From the NCBI GenBank assembly GCA_006508105.1, contig QKPP01000072.1, positions 1 to 38,864 of the forward strand: a DNA stretch of 38,864 nucleotides. The letters run 5' to 3'. The translations under genes and the position numbers were made by a program. The notes under the pieces are model-generated. The model made no database searches. It saw only the letters and a list, made by a program, of their open reading frames with translations, and was not told the origin of the DNA. Source of the stretch: Myxococcales bacterium FL481. GTDB taxonomy: Bacteria; Myxococcota_A; Polyangia; Nannocystales; Nannocystaceae. Below, one piece after another: positions 24,155 through 32,622 of this stretch; the stretch's first letter is position 1, and every line of letters begins with the position of its first letter.

Positions 24155-26041
24155 TCACCGGCGAAATAGACCGAACAGGAGGGGAGTCCGCTGACCCAGG
24201 GGCACGTCGCCGGCCGTGGCCGGAGTTTCGTCGTCACCGATATTCTCGCGGTTGCCGTACCCTAGCTGGCCAGAATCGCCCTCTCCCCAACAACGCACCT
24301 GCCCGCTTTCGAGCAACGCGCACGTGTGCCCCCCGCCCGCGGCAACCTGGGTCACTTTGCCGCCGACGTCCACGTCTCCCGCTTCGCTCGGATGCTCGGT
24401 GTCTCCGATGTCGTCCATGTTGCCGTACCCGAGTGCCCCGAACTCTCCCTCTCCCCAACAGCGGACCTGCCCACCGTCGAGCAACGCACACGTATGCAAC
24501 CAACCGGCGGAAATCTGCACGGCCGTTCCACCGATATCAACGTCCCCCGCGTCACTCGGGGACTCGTTGTCTCCGATGTCGGCCGTGTCTGCGTACCCGA
24601 GCGCGCCTGACTCTCCCGCGCCCCAGCAGCGGACTTGCCCGCCCTCGAGCAGGGCACACGTGTGGGACCAACCGACAGAAATCTGTACGACCGTTCCACC
24701 GACATCGACATCCCCCGCTACGCTCGGTGGCTCATTATCTCCGATACTCTCGGAATTGCCGTATCCCAGCGCCCCCCCCGATCCCCAGCAGCGGACCCGC
24801 CCGCCCTCGAGCAATGCACAGGTGAAATTGCTTCCCGTTCCGATCTGAATCACGGTATCGCCGGTATCGCCAACATCGACATCTCCCGCCTGACGTGGGA
24901 GTTCGTCGTCCCCAATGCTCTCAGTGTTCTCGTACCCCAGCCGGCCGTCCCCCCCCGATCCCCAACAGCGAACGCGCCCACCTTCGAGCAAAGCGCATGA
25001 ATGTCGCCAACTCATGGCGAGCTGAATCGTATCTCCACCGATGTCCACGTCCCCGGCCTCCCGCGGGTGTTCGTCATCGCCGATATCGTCCGTGTTGCCG
25101 TAACCCATCTGCCCAACCCCTCCATCTCCCCAACAGCGAACATTCGCGTTTTGGAGCAGGGCACACGTTCCGGCCTCGCTCGCCGCGAGGTGAGTCACGG
25201 TCCCGCCAACGTCGACGTCCCCGGCCTCACTCGGGTATTCGTTGTCTCCAACAACGTCGGTGTTGCCGTACCCTAGCTGACCAGACTTGCCGGTCCCCCA
25301 ACAACGCACTCGCCCGGCTTCGATCAGTGCGCAGGTGTGACTGCCGCCAGCGACGATCTGCTGGACGACCACTTCCGCATCGCCCCCTCCATCGTCATCC
25401 CCGCTCTCGTTGTCATCCCCGCTTCCGTCATCACCCCCGCTCTCGTCGTCATCTCCGCTCTCATCATCCCCGCTTTCGTCACCATCCCCGCTTTCATCGT
25501 CCCCGCTTTCATCATCGTCCCCGCTTTCGTCATCCCCGCTTTCGTCGTCCCCGCTTTCGTCGTCCCCACTTTCGTCGTCCCCACTTTCGTCGTCCCCGCT
25601 TTCGTCATTTCCGCTGTCGTCATTTCCGCTTTCGTCGTCCCCGCTTTCGTCATCCCCGCTTTCGTCACCATCCCCGCTTTCGTCACCATCCCCGCTTTCT
25701 TCATCTCCGCTTTCGTCACCATCCCCGCTGTCATCATCATCATCGTCTGCGTTGTCCTCATCCATCCCGCCATCATCGTCGTCGGCGTCGGCGTCGTCGT
25801 CAGTCGCTTGCACGCAGAACCCCGACAGGCACGTCAGTCCACTTAGACACACCCCACCGTCTGCGCACGGGCAGCCCTCCTGCCCTTCCGGGCACGTGTC
25901 GTCGGCGGCATCGTCGTCATCACCGCTGGCGTTCCCGCCGATTGCCTGCTCTGGTGTCCGGTCTGGGTTGAAACAACTGGCGAAGAGGAGCGATAGCCAA
26001 GCGCCGGATAGCGACTGGGCACAGTGGCGAGCGGATCTCAC
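24155..26041 (-). CDS. RCC1-repeat surface lipoprotein with long acidic linker
   Basis: 628 residues. The signal peptide ends in LLFASC with lipidation Cys23 (Phe at -3 is tolerated but not ideal). A Cys-rich module, CPEGQEGCPCADGGVC (50-65) plus LTCLSGFC, precedes an Asp/Glu/Ser/Gly linker at 81-221, largely repeats of ESGDD. Residues 228 to about 615 hold seven RCC1-like repeats, each with HTCALLEGGQVRCWG, LGYGN and AGDVDVGG; seven blades make one full propeller. Two Cys per repeat probably form a disulfide. Such proteins are typical of predatory myxobacteria; the ligand is unknown. The start is GTG 26041 with only a distant GGAAAG. Confidence 0.85.
   Translation of the reverse strand: MRSARHCAQSLSGAWLSLLFASCFNPDRTPEQAIGGNASGDDDDAADDTCPEGQEGCPCADGGVCLSGLTCLSGFCVQATDDDADADDDDGGMDEDNADDDDDDSGDGDESGDEESGDGDESGDGDESGDDESGDDESGNDDSGNDESGDDESGDDESGDDESGDDESGDDESGDDDESGDDESGDGDESGDDESGDDDESGGDDGSGDDNESGDDDGGGDAEVVVQQIVAGGSHTCALIEAGRVRCWGTGKSGQLGYGNTDVVGDNEYPSEAGDVDVGGTVTHLAASEAGTCALLQNANVRCWGDGGVGQMGYGNTDDIGDDEHPREAGDVDIGGDTIQLAMSWRHSCALLEGGRVRCWGSGGDGRLGYENTESIGDDELPRQAGDVDVGDTGDTVIQIGTGSNFTCALLEGGRVRCWGSGGALGYGNSESIGDNEPPSVAGDVDVGGTVVQISVGWSHTCALLEGGQVRCWGAGESGALGYADTADIGDNESPSDAGDVDIGGTAVQISAGWLHTCALLDGGQVRCWGEGEFGALGYGNMDDIGDTEHPSEAGDVDVGGKVTQVAAGGGHTCALLESGQVRCWGEGDSGQLGYGNRENIGDDETPATAGDVPLGQRTPLLFGLFRR
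25395..25745. repeat. 15-bp tandem repeats coding for the ESGDD linker
   Basis: Degenerate repeats of a 15-bp unit (plus-strand form CGCTTTCGTCGTCCC), about 20 copies with occasional 12-bp and 18-bp variants, coding for (E-S-G-D-D)n on the minus strand. Copies near 25540-25610 are almost identical, so the array probably expands and contracts in frame. It also keeps other frames open on both strands, producing false long open frames. Confidence 0.85.
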
Positions 26042-26669
26042 TCGCGGACATTACTTTCCAACTCTGCCAATGTCATCCAATCGGACCGCGCCGTGGCGCA
26101 CAGTCCGGCCCGATGGAGTCGAACGGCGCCGCGCAGCGTTCGCGGAGTCGGCGCTCCCGCGGAGGGCGGGTCACGCGTCTTACGGCGCCGCTCCGCGAGA
26201 CACAGCGGCCGGGGCTTATCGCAGGAGTGAACGGCAGCTGGCCGGCATTCGTCGGCGATGGCACGTGTCTGCCCACCACGAACTCCTTGCCGCACGCGAC
26301 CTCGATCGCGCCGTCCCGCCTCGGTCAACCCGGGAGCTCGAGGGGATTCGGGAGCGATCCGCGAACAAGGATCCGGAGCAGAACCCGCGAGGGGCATCCG
26401 TCCACCGATCATCGTCTCCTGTCCGATAGTGGCCGTCGTCTCCTATGCGACACTGGCCACTCACGCAGTCGCCTCTACCCACCGGCGCTATGTTACGTAC
26501 CCACGATGGACGTGGGGACTGCGACGACGCACCGACTGGCGATGTTCCAGCCAGTGACAAAACGACACGCCACAGAAATCGGCGCTTGGGATCCGGGGAT
26601 GGCCAACCGACGTCGACGCGGGAGCGAGTCTGCCGATCCGACACAGTCATGTCTGGTCGGCGGCGCCCC
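26042..26669. other. intergenic region between the two lipoprotein genes
   Basis: About 630 bp upstream of the RCC1 gene. The promoter of that gene should lie here but was not identified. Open frames on both strands have no domains. The terminator of the 754-residue lipoprotein gene borders it on the right. Confidence 0.4.
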
Positions 26670-26706
26670 AAAAAAATAGGCGCCCGCGTGGTAGCACGCG
26701 AGCGCC
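26670..26706 (-). terminator. intrinsic terminator of the 754-residue lipoprotein gene
   Basis: On the minus strand GGCGCTCGCGTG, loop CTAC, CACGCGGGCGCC: a 12-bp stem with one T-G wobble, followed by TATTTTTTT. It lies 28 nt after the stop codon of the gene ending at 26735. This is the only hairpin plus T-run of textbook form I found in the window. Confidence 0.92.
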
Positions 26707-26734
26707 TCGTCACCCCCCCAGGTGACCAGGTAAC

Positions 26735-28999
26735 CTACCAGGACGGGAAGATGACGAGCGTATCGATTTGCCCGGTGTACCCCCCCACCAGCTCGATGCT
26801 TGCCAGCACCTCTTCCTCGGTGGGCAAGCTCGCATCGACCGACCCGAACATGTAGGTGTTCGTCGCGAAGTACAAGCCATCAAACAAGATCCGGTTCGCG
26901 TCCGCCGGATCGACCATCACGTTGTAGACCTCGTAGTCCGAGAGGATTGTCCGGTGGACGACCTCTCCAGTGTCGCTGACCGACGCGCTGCGCAGCGAGT
27001 ACACCCCAAACGCGTAGGTCGAGTAGAAGAACTGCGTTCCGTTCGGGCTGTCCACCACCCAAAACGCCTCGACATCCTCGTCTTCGCCCGACAACAGCGT
27101 GATCTCGGTCGACTCATCGCCGGCCGTGCTCAGCACCGCAAATCCGTCGACCGTCTCGACGTAGTCGTGCTGGTTCGGGTCTTGCGGCTCGCAGTTGACC
27201 CAGTCCACCACCCAACCCGGACGGTAGTACACGCCGGCATCAACATCTTCGAGGGCCGGATCGTCGGTGGTCAGACACCCCGCCCCGGTCACCTGATCGT
27301 ACCACTGCGAGCCGGCGCCCCAGTTCCAAATCCCACCGTTTGTTTCGCACTCCCATGGCTCCACATACGCCGGATCCGAGCAGAACTCGCCGACGACAAG
27401 CCACTCCCCACCAGCCGCGGCGCACGCCTGTGGGGTATCGTGGCTCGGATCTGCCGTGTTGCAGTGGTCCGCCCCCTCGATTTTCAAGCTACAGCTGAAG
27501 CTGCCCGGCGTCTTCACGCGAAAGGTGCCCGCCACAAACAGCGATCCGTCTTGCGTTTGAGCCAGCTCGGACACCCCCTCACCGCCGACGAACACGTCGC
27601 CTTCGGCCTCGCAGCGGTCCGCGAACCCGAGACGATCGGTGGGCGTCTGCTCCCAGGCGTCGTGCGGCATGTCGCCCCACACGTACTCCCAGCCGCTGTT
27701 CATGCATTCTACGACCGAAGAGATCCGCTCGGCGGGGTCGGTGATCTGCGGGTCGTAGCGATAGATGCACGCCGTGTCCCAGCTCCACTCGGTGTCCGCG
27801 TTGGGATCGGGCCCGTAGAAGATAATGCGTTCGTTCTCCGGCAGATCCGGATCGCGCTCCGCCAGATACTTGAAGTCCCACCAGTCTCGCGCAATCTCGG
27901 TCAGCTGATTGTCGGTCGAGATGTAACGGAAAAAACTCGTGCCGTCGCAGTCACCGTTGGTCGAACTGGCGCCGGTGTAAAACACGCTTCCGATCGGGGT
28001 AACCTCGACGTCGTACCAACAAATGTTCGCATTGACCTTCTCGCTAAGCGAGCTCGCGTTGGGGTCATAGCGGTAAAACACCTCCCGCCACGAATCGGGC
28101 ACGATCGCCGGGAAATACACGTTCCCCGCCATATCGAACTGCATGACCTTGTCTGCGTGCCAACTCGCAATCTCGTGCTGGTTGGTGACGCACTCCAAAT
28201 CGCCCACCGTCGTCGCGCTGGGATTGTCGAGCTGGTCCCAGCTGGCCGACGTCCGGAACAGTTGGCACGTGTACGGGCTCGACGGACTCCAATGATCGGT
28301 ATCCGGATCGTTGGGGTCGACCATTTTGTACAAGAACGCGTACTCGAACAGGACGTACACGCTCCCATCGGGCGAAAGCCCGACGGCGGAGATCCGAGGC
28401 AGGGGACCGGGGTCCCACATCTGGTCGAGCTCGTCTTCGGTCAGGTCCTCAGCGCCCTCGGGCGTGGATTCCTCCATCGCCGGCTCCAACGTGCCGTCGT
28501 CACCGAGCTTGAGCAGGTCGTCCTCGGCTCCGGCATCCTCATCCTCTTCCCCACTGTCGGGCTCGTCCGCGGGATCGTCGGCCCGTCGGCCGTTCGTGTC
28601 CGCAAAGCGCAGCACTTGACCCGCCCCCGCCGGTTGGGCCTGCCATCGGCTGGCCTTGCGTTCTTCGCTGACGACCGCCAAGCCCACGGCCGCGGTCAGA
28701 TCCATCTTCAGGCCCGTCGGGCGCGGTAGGTCACAGTAGGTGCAGTCACCTTCGGAGTCGTCACCCGGATCGTCCCAGCCATCCTCATCACCATCCTCGT
28801 GGCCCGGGTCCTCGGGCTGGTGGGGGTTGTGGGGGTCGTAGGGGTCTTCGACCCCCGGATCGTGGCCTTCCGGGTACCACGGCGCATCCGACGACCCGTC
28901 CTCGGTCTGAGCGTCATCCGGCGCCGGCAGGCACGCGGTCACGCTGAAGGCCGACATGCCGGCAAAAAGAGCTAGCTGGGGTCGTGAGAAAGTCGCCAT
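26735..28999 (-). CDS. large acidic surface lipoprotein, propeller-like, unknown function
   Basis: 754 residues, family not recognised. The signal peptide ends in SVTAC, a good lipobox with Cys23. Residues about 25-90 are an Asp/Glu/Pro/His/Gly-rich linker (DPYDPHNPHQPEDPGHEDGD). After a second acidic stretch (about 140-190), the body contains repeated beta-strand pairs of propeller type: LSPDGSVYVLFEY, FDMAGNVYFPAIV, VTPIGSVFYTGAS, AQTQDGSLFVAGTF. Many Cys suggest disulfides. GAGG lies 11 nt before ATG 28999; the frame is open further upstream to 29263 without support. It ends in a strong terminator and is its own transcription unit. Probably a cell-surface binding protein. Confidence 0.85.
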   Translation of the reverse strand: MATFSRPQLALFAGMSAFSVTACLPAPDDAQTEDGSSDAPWYPEGHDPGVEDPYDPHNPHQPEDPGHEDGDEDGWDDPGDDSEGDCTYCDLPRPTGLKMDLTAAVGLAVVSEERKASRWQAQPAGAGQVLRFADTNGRRADDPADEPDSGEEDEDAGAEDDLLKLGDDGTLEPAMEESTPEGAEDLTEDELDQMWDPGPLPRISAVGLSPDGSVYVLFEYAFLYKMVDPNDPDTDHWSPSSPYTCQLFRTSASWDQLDNPSATTVGDLECVTNQHEIASWHADKVMQFDMAGNVYFPAIVPDSWREVFYRYDPNASSLSEKVNANICWYDVEVTPIGSVFYTGASSTNGDCDGTSFFRYISTDNQLTEIARDWWDFKYLAERDPDLPENERIIFYGPDPNADTEWSWDTACIYRYDPQITDPAERISSVVECMNSGWEYVWGDMPHDAWEQTPTDRLGFADRCEAEGDVFVGGEGVSELAQTQDGSLFVAGTFRVKTPGSFSCSLKIEGADHCNTADPSHDTPQACAAAGGEWLVVGEFCSDPAYVEPWECETNGGIWNWGAGSQWYDQVTGAGCLTTDDPALEDVDAGVYYRPGWVVDWVNCEPQDPNQHDYVETVDGFAVLSTAGDESTEITLLSGEDEDVEAFWVVDSPNGTQFFYSTYAFGVYSLRSASVSDTGEVVHRTILSDYEVYNVMVDPADANRILFDGLYFATNTYMFGSVDASLPTEEEVLASIELVGGYTGQIDTLVIFPSW

Positions 29000-29318
29000 A
29001 TCAAGTCTCGCCTCGCTCGATCCGTGACTCGGACCGTGCGTGTCGATTCGACAACTCAGCGAAAAACTTGACCCTCTCATCACAGAAAATCGACGGTGCA
29101 AAAACGGGACAGCCTCCGCGCCCATGCGTCGTCCAGTCATGACTGCGGCCTGAGATCGGGGGCCGACCGCGGCCCGAAGGAAGCACCACCCTGCGCCCGC
29201 TCGACCCTCGGCGGACGACCCCGCCGTTCGCCATCCAGCCGGATCCCCTCGCGGCACCATCACCCTCGTGCACCGCGGCGACCACCCCGTCGCCGAATCC
29301 CTCTAGGCCACAATCACC
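29000..29318. other. intergenic region, no gene seen
   Basis: About 320 bp between the lipoprotein start and the end of the GDYXXLXY gene, both minus. It must hold the lipoprotein promoter. No terminator with a T-run was found for the upstream operon. Confidence 0.4.
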
Positions 29319-29801
29319 CTAGTGCACCGTGTCGACAACCTCTTCGCCGAGCTCGAGCTGTAGCAGATGCAACCGTCCGCGGGAATCGACGACAAACTCG
29401 ACAAACGCTTGGCCGTCCAGCGAGCTGTCGATCAATTGAAACTCGAGATCCCTCGCGCGCGCCTCCGCGACGTAGAACCGCTGGCCACGGTGCCAAACGC
29501 TGGAGTCGAGTTTCTCGGCACATCGACTCTGCGCGACGTCACACGCCATCAGTCGGCCGTGCCGTTCGGCGTCGGCATCGAGACAAACGCAGCTGTCGTG
29601 TCGCTGGCCGTCAGCGGGGTCGGCGACGTCGAAGCGAAACCGCAAGTAGCGACCACGCAGAAGGTCGCGCGGATCGGAGCCAGCAATCGGCAACCGCCAC
29701 TTGGTGTGGGTGGCCCGCGTCCACTCGGTGTGCACAATGACCCCGACGACCAGCGAGACCGGCAGCGCGAGGGAGATCCAGCTGATGAGTTGGTGTTTCA
29801 T
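29319..29801 (-). CDS. GDYXXLXY-type membrane-anchored protein
   Basis: 160 residues. An N-terminal hydrophobic segment (about 5-25, ISWISLALPVSLVVGVIV) anchors or exports it. The segment SDPRDLLRGRYLRFRFDV corresponds to the GDYXXLXY family signature (usually DPRDLLRGDYVxLxY), here with Arg for Asp and Phe for the last Tyr. The rest is beta-rich with RFYVAEARARDLEFQL and ends in a probable short sheet. The family is uncharacterised and is commonly encoded next to DUF2157 proteins, as here: its ATG lies one base after the stop codon of the DUF2157 gene (TGA-C-ATG), so translation is surely coupled. Confidence 0.87.
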   Translation of the reverse strand: MKHQLISWISLALPVSLVVGVIVHTEWTRATHTKWRLPIAGSDPRDLLRGRYLRFRFDVADPADGQRHDSCVCLDADAERHGRLMACDVAQSRCAEKLDSSVWHRGQRFYVAEARARDLEFQLIDSSLDGQAFVEFVVDSRGRLHLLQLELGEEVVDTVH

Positions 29802-29802
29802 G

Positions 29803-30987
29803 TCACCGGCCCCGAGTGGACTGCGGAAGCTTCGGACGAAATCGGTGCCACCCGTACGCGAGCCCGAGCGTCAGCAGGCCACCGCTCACCAGCCCGAGCC
29901 CGGTGTTCAACAGCGAACCGAACACCTCGAAGTAGATCACGATGACGCGCAGCGCGACGAGAGCGGTCAGCCCTCCGAACAAGCGCGACCGTCCGCGGTC
30001 GTACGCCGCCTTGGCCCATCCGGCCAACAGCCCCAATTGGCTCAGTGCACCCACCACCGGCCAGTCATCGCGCGAGAGACAGAGACCAGCCCCCAGCATG
30101 ACCATCACGAACCCCACCACCTGCAGGTGATAGCGGCGATCCGAGGGACTCACCCACAAACGCGACCGCCCGGCCCACGCCACGGCCGCGACCAACATGT
30201 ATCCGGCCGCGATCCGTCGCGCCGTCCCCACGTCCGGCGGATCGACCTCCGCGTACCACACAAACGTCGACACCGCCGCGCCGACGACCCACGCCGCCGC
30301 CGACGTTGCGACGAACGCCTCCGCCTTCGGCCGTTGCGACGCGTAGCGAGCCAGGGTGACGCCCGCCGTTTGAAACACGATCGGCCCGACTCCGATCAGG
30401 GCCACGACGACCGACCACACGAGCGCCGGGTCCAGCATCGCCGCGAGTTCGCTTCCGACGGGCCCGACGGCGACGGCATAGCTGACGACCAGCCCGAGGA
30501 CCCACAGATAGGCCACGGGCCGACCCTGGCCCAGCCGCATCAACGGCGCCGTGCCGAACGACCACGCCAGCAGCGACACCCAGGTGGGGGAGTCCAATTG
30601 ATAGACCTGGCCCACCAACGCGAGCGACGCCAGCGTCAACAAATAGAGCGCCGCGACGATGGTGTCGGCGGCAACCGGTCGAGTCCGCCGACGCGCCCAG
30701 TCCGTCGCCACCCCCAAACCGGCCAGCAACGCCAACGCGACGCCGAGCTTGACCCGGCCCGCGATCGCGTCCCAGTTGGCGGCCACGAGCGCAATACAAC
30801 CCACGCCGATCGACACCGCCCCGAGGATCGCCACCACGGCGAACGCCCCCGGCCCCCGACGCCCGCGCTCGAACGCAGCAATGCGAGCGGCCGTCTGCCC
30901 ATCGATGATGCCGGCTTGCGTCCACGCCTGCAGCCGTCGGTCCAGCCCCACGTTGCTCAGCATAGCAACCCAAGCCGAATGGGGCAT
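29803..30987 (-). CDS. DUF2157 membrane protein
   Basis: 394 residues. A cytosolic N-terminus with LDRRLQAWTQAGIIDGQTAARIAAFE (helix-turn style segment typical of DUF2157) is followed by about ten helices, beginning GAFAVVAILGAVSIGVGCIALVAANW. The ANWDAI motif after the first helix pair is a family hallmark. Function is unknown. ATG 30987 has GAGGG only 3 nt upstream; ATG 30963 (MLSNVGLDRR) is an equally good start by family length. It follows the 111-residue gene by about 93 nt and may be part of the marR-led operon. It is directly joined to the GDYXXLXY gene. Confidence 0.87.
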   Translation of the reverse strand: MPHSAWVAMLSNVGLDRRLQAWTQAGIIDGQTAARIAAFERGRRGPGAFAVVAILGAVSIGVGCIALVAANWDAIAGRVKLGVALALLAGLGVATDWARRRTRPVAADTIVAALYLLTLASLALVGQVYQLDSPTWVSLLAWSFGTAPLMRLGQGRPVAYLWVLGLVVSYAVAVGPVGSELAAMLDPALVWSVVVALIGVGPIVFQTAGVTLARYASQRPKAEAFVATSAAAWVVGAAVSTFVWYAEVDPPDVGTARRIAAGYMLVAAVAWAGRSRLWVSPSDRRYHLQVVGFVMVMLGAGLCLSRDDWPVVGALSQLGLLAGWAKAAYDRGRSRLFGGLTALVALRVIVIYFEVFGSLLNTGLGLVSGGLLTLGLAYGWHRFRPKLPQSTRGR

Positions 30988-31080
30988 CCGCCCTCGAGTG
31001 CGCTTTCACGAGATCGCGGCTCGAACGAGGCGTCCCCGCCGACTGAGCATCGCGCCCGCCCGTCGACCGACCACGACGAG

Positions 31081-31416
31081 TCACCGGGCCATGGCCGTCC
31101 GCGAGGCCCGGGCACCACGACCAGCTCGGCGAGCGAGCCGACCGGCAAACGCGGCACTGGTACCGATGGACGCGGCCGAGACGAGAAATAGCGCCGCCGA
31201 CACCGCGCCAACCGGTAACCAACTCCCCGCGAACGCGCACAGGGCTGCGCCCGCGAACACCCGCAGACCCGGGCGTCGCGCATAACCCAGTGCGACGCCG
31301 CAGCCGCAAAGCACAACCAGGCGCTCGATCCCCCCGACGCTTTGGGCGAACATCTCGAGCAGCTGGTGTGTAGCCACACCGTGGCCAGCCAACGTGACGA
31401 CCGTCTCCTCAGTCAC
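31081..31416 (-). CDS. small membrane protein, third structural gene of the marR operon
   Basis: 111 residues, not recognised. Two to three hydrophobic segments (ERLVVLCGCGVALGY, VFAGAALCAFAGSWLPVGAVSAALFLVSAASIG) and a basic C-terminal tail (ARRAGRGARASRTAMAR). I place the start at GTG 31416: it forms a GTGA overlap with the stop codon of the upstream gene and has GGGGAG 9 nt before it. The frame extends upstream to 31512, but that part lies inside the neighbour. Short, Gly/Ala-rich and cationic; it may be an accessory subunit of the two larger membrane proteins (inference). Confidence 0.72.
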   Translation of the reverse strand: MTEETVVTLAGHGVATHQLLEMFAQSVGGIERLVVLCGCGVALGYARRPGLRVFAGAALCAFAGSWLPVGAVSAALFLVSAASIGTSAAFAGRLARRAGRGARASRTAMAR

Positions 31417-32027
31417 GCTTCGCGGCTCCCCGCGCTTCGCCGTAGACGATAGTCGGTTACGAGAACCGACATCCCCCACACCGCGGTAACCAACGGAAGC
31501 AAGGCTGTCCACATACCGGGGAAATAGCTATAGTGACCCTCTTCGAGAAATGGAAATACCAGCAAGTGTACCGGTTCGCCCAAGATCATGCCGAACCAGA
31601 TGAACCACAAGATCCAGTTTCCCAGCGGATTGCGTAAATACACCAACGTCCCACTCCCGATCCAAAACAACGGGACCACCAGGCCGATCATCACCACGAA
31701 CTGCGGCTCGGACCAACCGCTCCCGATGATCTGACCGATCCGCGGCCCGAAGCCTGTCACATACTCCTCCAAGATGTGAACCATGAGCAACGTCACCGTT
31801 GCCGCGTAGATCGGAAGCACGCGACGTGGCTCCGCCGGTATCCGTGCCGTGGTGAGCAGCCAGCAGACCAGACCCCCGAGCATCGACCCCCCCACGATGA
31901 GCGTGGGCATCAGGCCCGCCTGCTGGCCCAAGACCGCCACGAAGCTCGCCACGAGGGAGAGGGCGAACCCGACGTACGGCCATACGGACGGCGGCAGGGG
32001 ACTACGAGACGGCACCGACGCGGACAT
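31413..32027 (-). CDS. six-helix membrane protein with HxxEE motif
   Basis: 204 residues with about six helices. Helix 3 contains VHILEEYV, an HxxEE motif (His84, Glu87, Glu88) like that defining the HXXEE domain family, and helix 5-6 has ILGEPVHLLVFPF then SYFPGMWTALLPLV. I am not certain it is a true HXXEE member. Its helix 4 region, LFWIGSGTLVYLRNPLG, is strikingly like LFLWGGLGVYLLHPLG of the preceding gene product, as is RRVLPIYAATV to RRTFPRYNVTV, so the two are probable paralogs. GGAGG stands 9 nt before ATG 32027, and the gene begins 26 nt inside the upstream gene. The acidic and His residues in a membrane helix suggest metal or proton binding. Confidence 0.8.
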   Translation of the reverse strand: MSASVPSRSPLPPSVWPYVGFALSLVASFVAVLGQQAGLMPTLIVGGSMLGGLVCWLLTTARIPAEPRRVLPIYAATVTLLMVHILEEYVTGFGPRIGQIIGSGWSEPQFVVMIGLVVPLFWIGSGTLVYLRNPLGNWILWFIWFGMILGEPVHLLVFPFLEEGHYSYFPGMWTALLPLVTAVWGMSVLVTDYRLRRSAGSREA

Positions 32028-32622
32028 GGCGTGCGACCTCCTCTCGATGCAGGGAAATCGTCGACCGAATCCCATGAACGCCGAGACCCAGCATGGCCAC
32101 GAAGAAGAACGAGCCGAGCCCAGGAGATCTCCACGCCACAGCCAACATCAAGCAACACAGGCTGAGGCCGATCGACCACAGAAAGACGAGCCAGGCCATG
32201 TAGGCGCCGAGGGGATGGAGCAGATACACGCCGAGTCCCCCCCACAGAAACAGCGCAGTCGCGCCAAATGCGAATACGGCGAGAAATCCAGCCTCGTGAA
32301 AGGCCGCGGGAGGGTCGGCCGCTCGCCAGAAAAGCTGGGTGAGCTGATCGACAAACCCGCCATGGCACAAAAACACCGTCGCGGCCAGCGATGCGGCGAC
32401 CGTGACGTTGTACCGGGGAAAGGTCCGGCGATTTCCGCCCGTCCGATAGGTCGTTCGCCACCAGGCGACCAGCGCCAAGCCGGCAATGGCCACGACCGGC
32501 CAGGTCACCACCGATCCGAAGTAGATGCCGAGCGCGGCTGCACCGGTAGAGATGATCGCCACCACCAGCACCGAGTGCACCCATGGCGGTGGATCGAGGT
32601 AGATACGAGTGGTTTCATTCAT
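32002..32622 (-). CDS. six-helix membrane protein, paralog of the HxxEE protein
   Basis: 206 residues, about six helices in the same pattern as the next gene product, with shared segments RR..P.Y..TV (65-74) and LF.WGG.GVYLLHPLG (124-139). The intervening part is 6 residues longer. In helix 3 a single His (87, FLCHGGFV) is present, but the Glu-Glu pair of the sister is missing. Family otherwise unrecognised. Its ATG overlaps the marR stop by 8 nt and its end overlaps the next gene by 26 nt, so expression is tied to both. A diverged duplicate that forms a heteromer with its sister is a reasonable hypothesis. Confidence 0.8.
   Translation of the reverse strand: MNETTRIYLDPPPWVHSVLVVAIISTGAAALGIYFGSVVTWPVVAIAGLALVAWWRTTYRTGGNRRTFPRYNVTVAASLAATVFLCHGGFVDQLTQLFWRAADPPAAFHEAGFLAVFAFGATALFLWGGLGVYLLHPLGAYMAWLVFLWSIGLSLCCLMLAVAWRSPGLGSFFFVAMLGLGVHGIRSTISLHREEVARHVRVGAVS

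Noticed and set aside
25395-25745. possible CRISPR array
   Set aside because: Repeats are contiguous, 15 bp, in frame inside a gene and without unique spacers; no cas genes are present.
25337-26429. long plus-strand frames over the acidic repeat
   Set aside because: They arise because the 15-bp repeat has no stop codon in several frames; products are monotonous Ser/Pro/Leu or Val/Phe/Ile repeats.
26768-28729. 653-codon plus-strand open frame
   Set aside because: Fully antisense to the 754-residue lipoprotein, which has a signal peptide, ribosome binding site and terminator; the antisense product has no recognisable domain.
29701-31191. 496-codon plus-strand open frame
   Set aside because: Antisense to the DUF2157 gene and parts of its neighbours; composition dominated by Arg, His, Gln and Pro.
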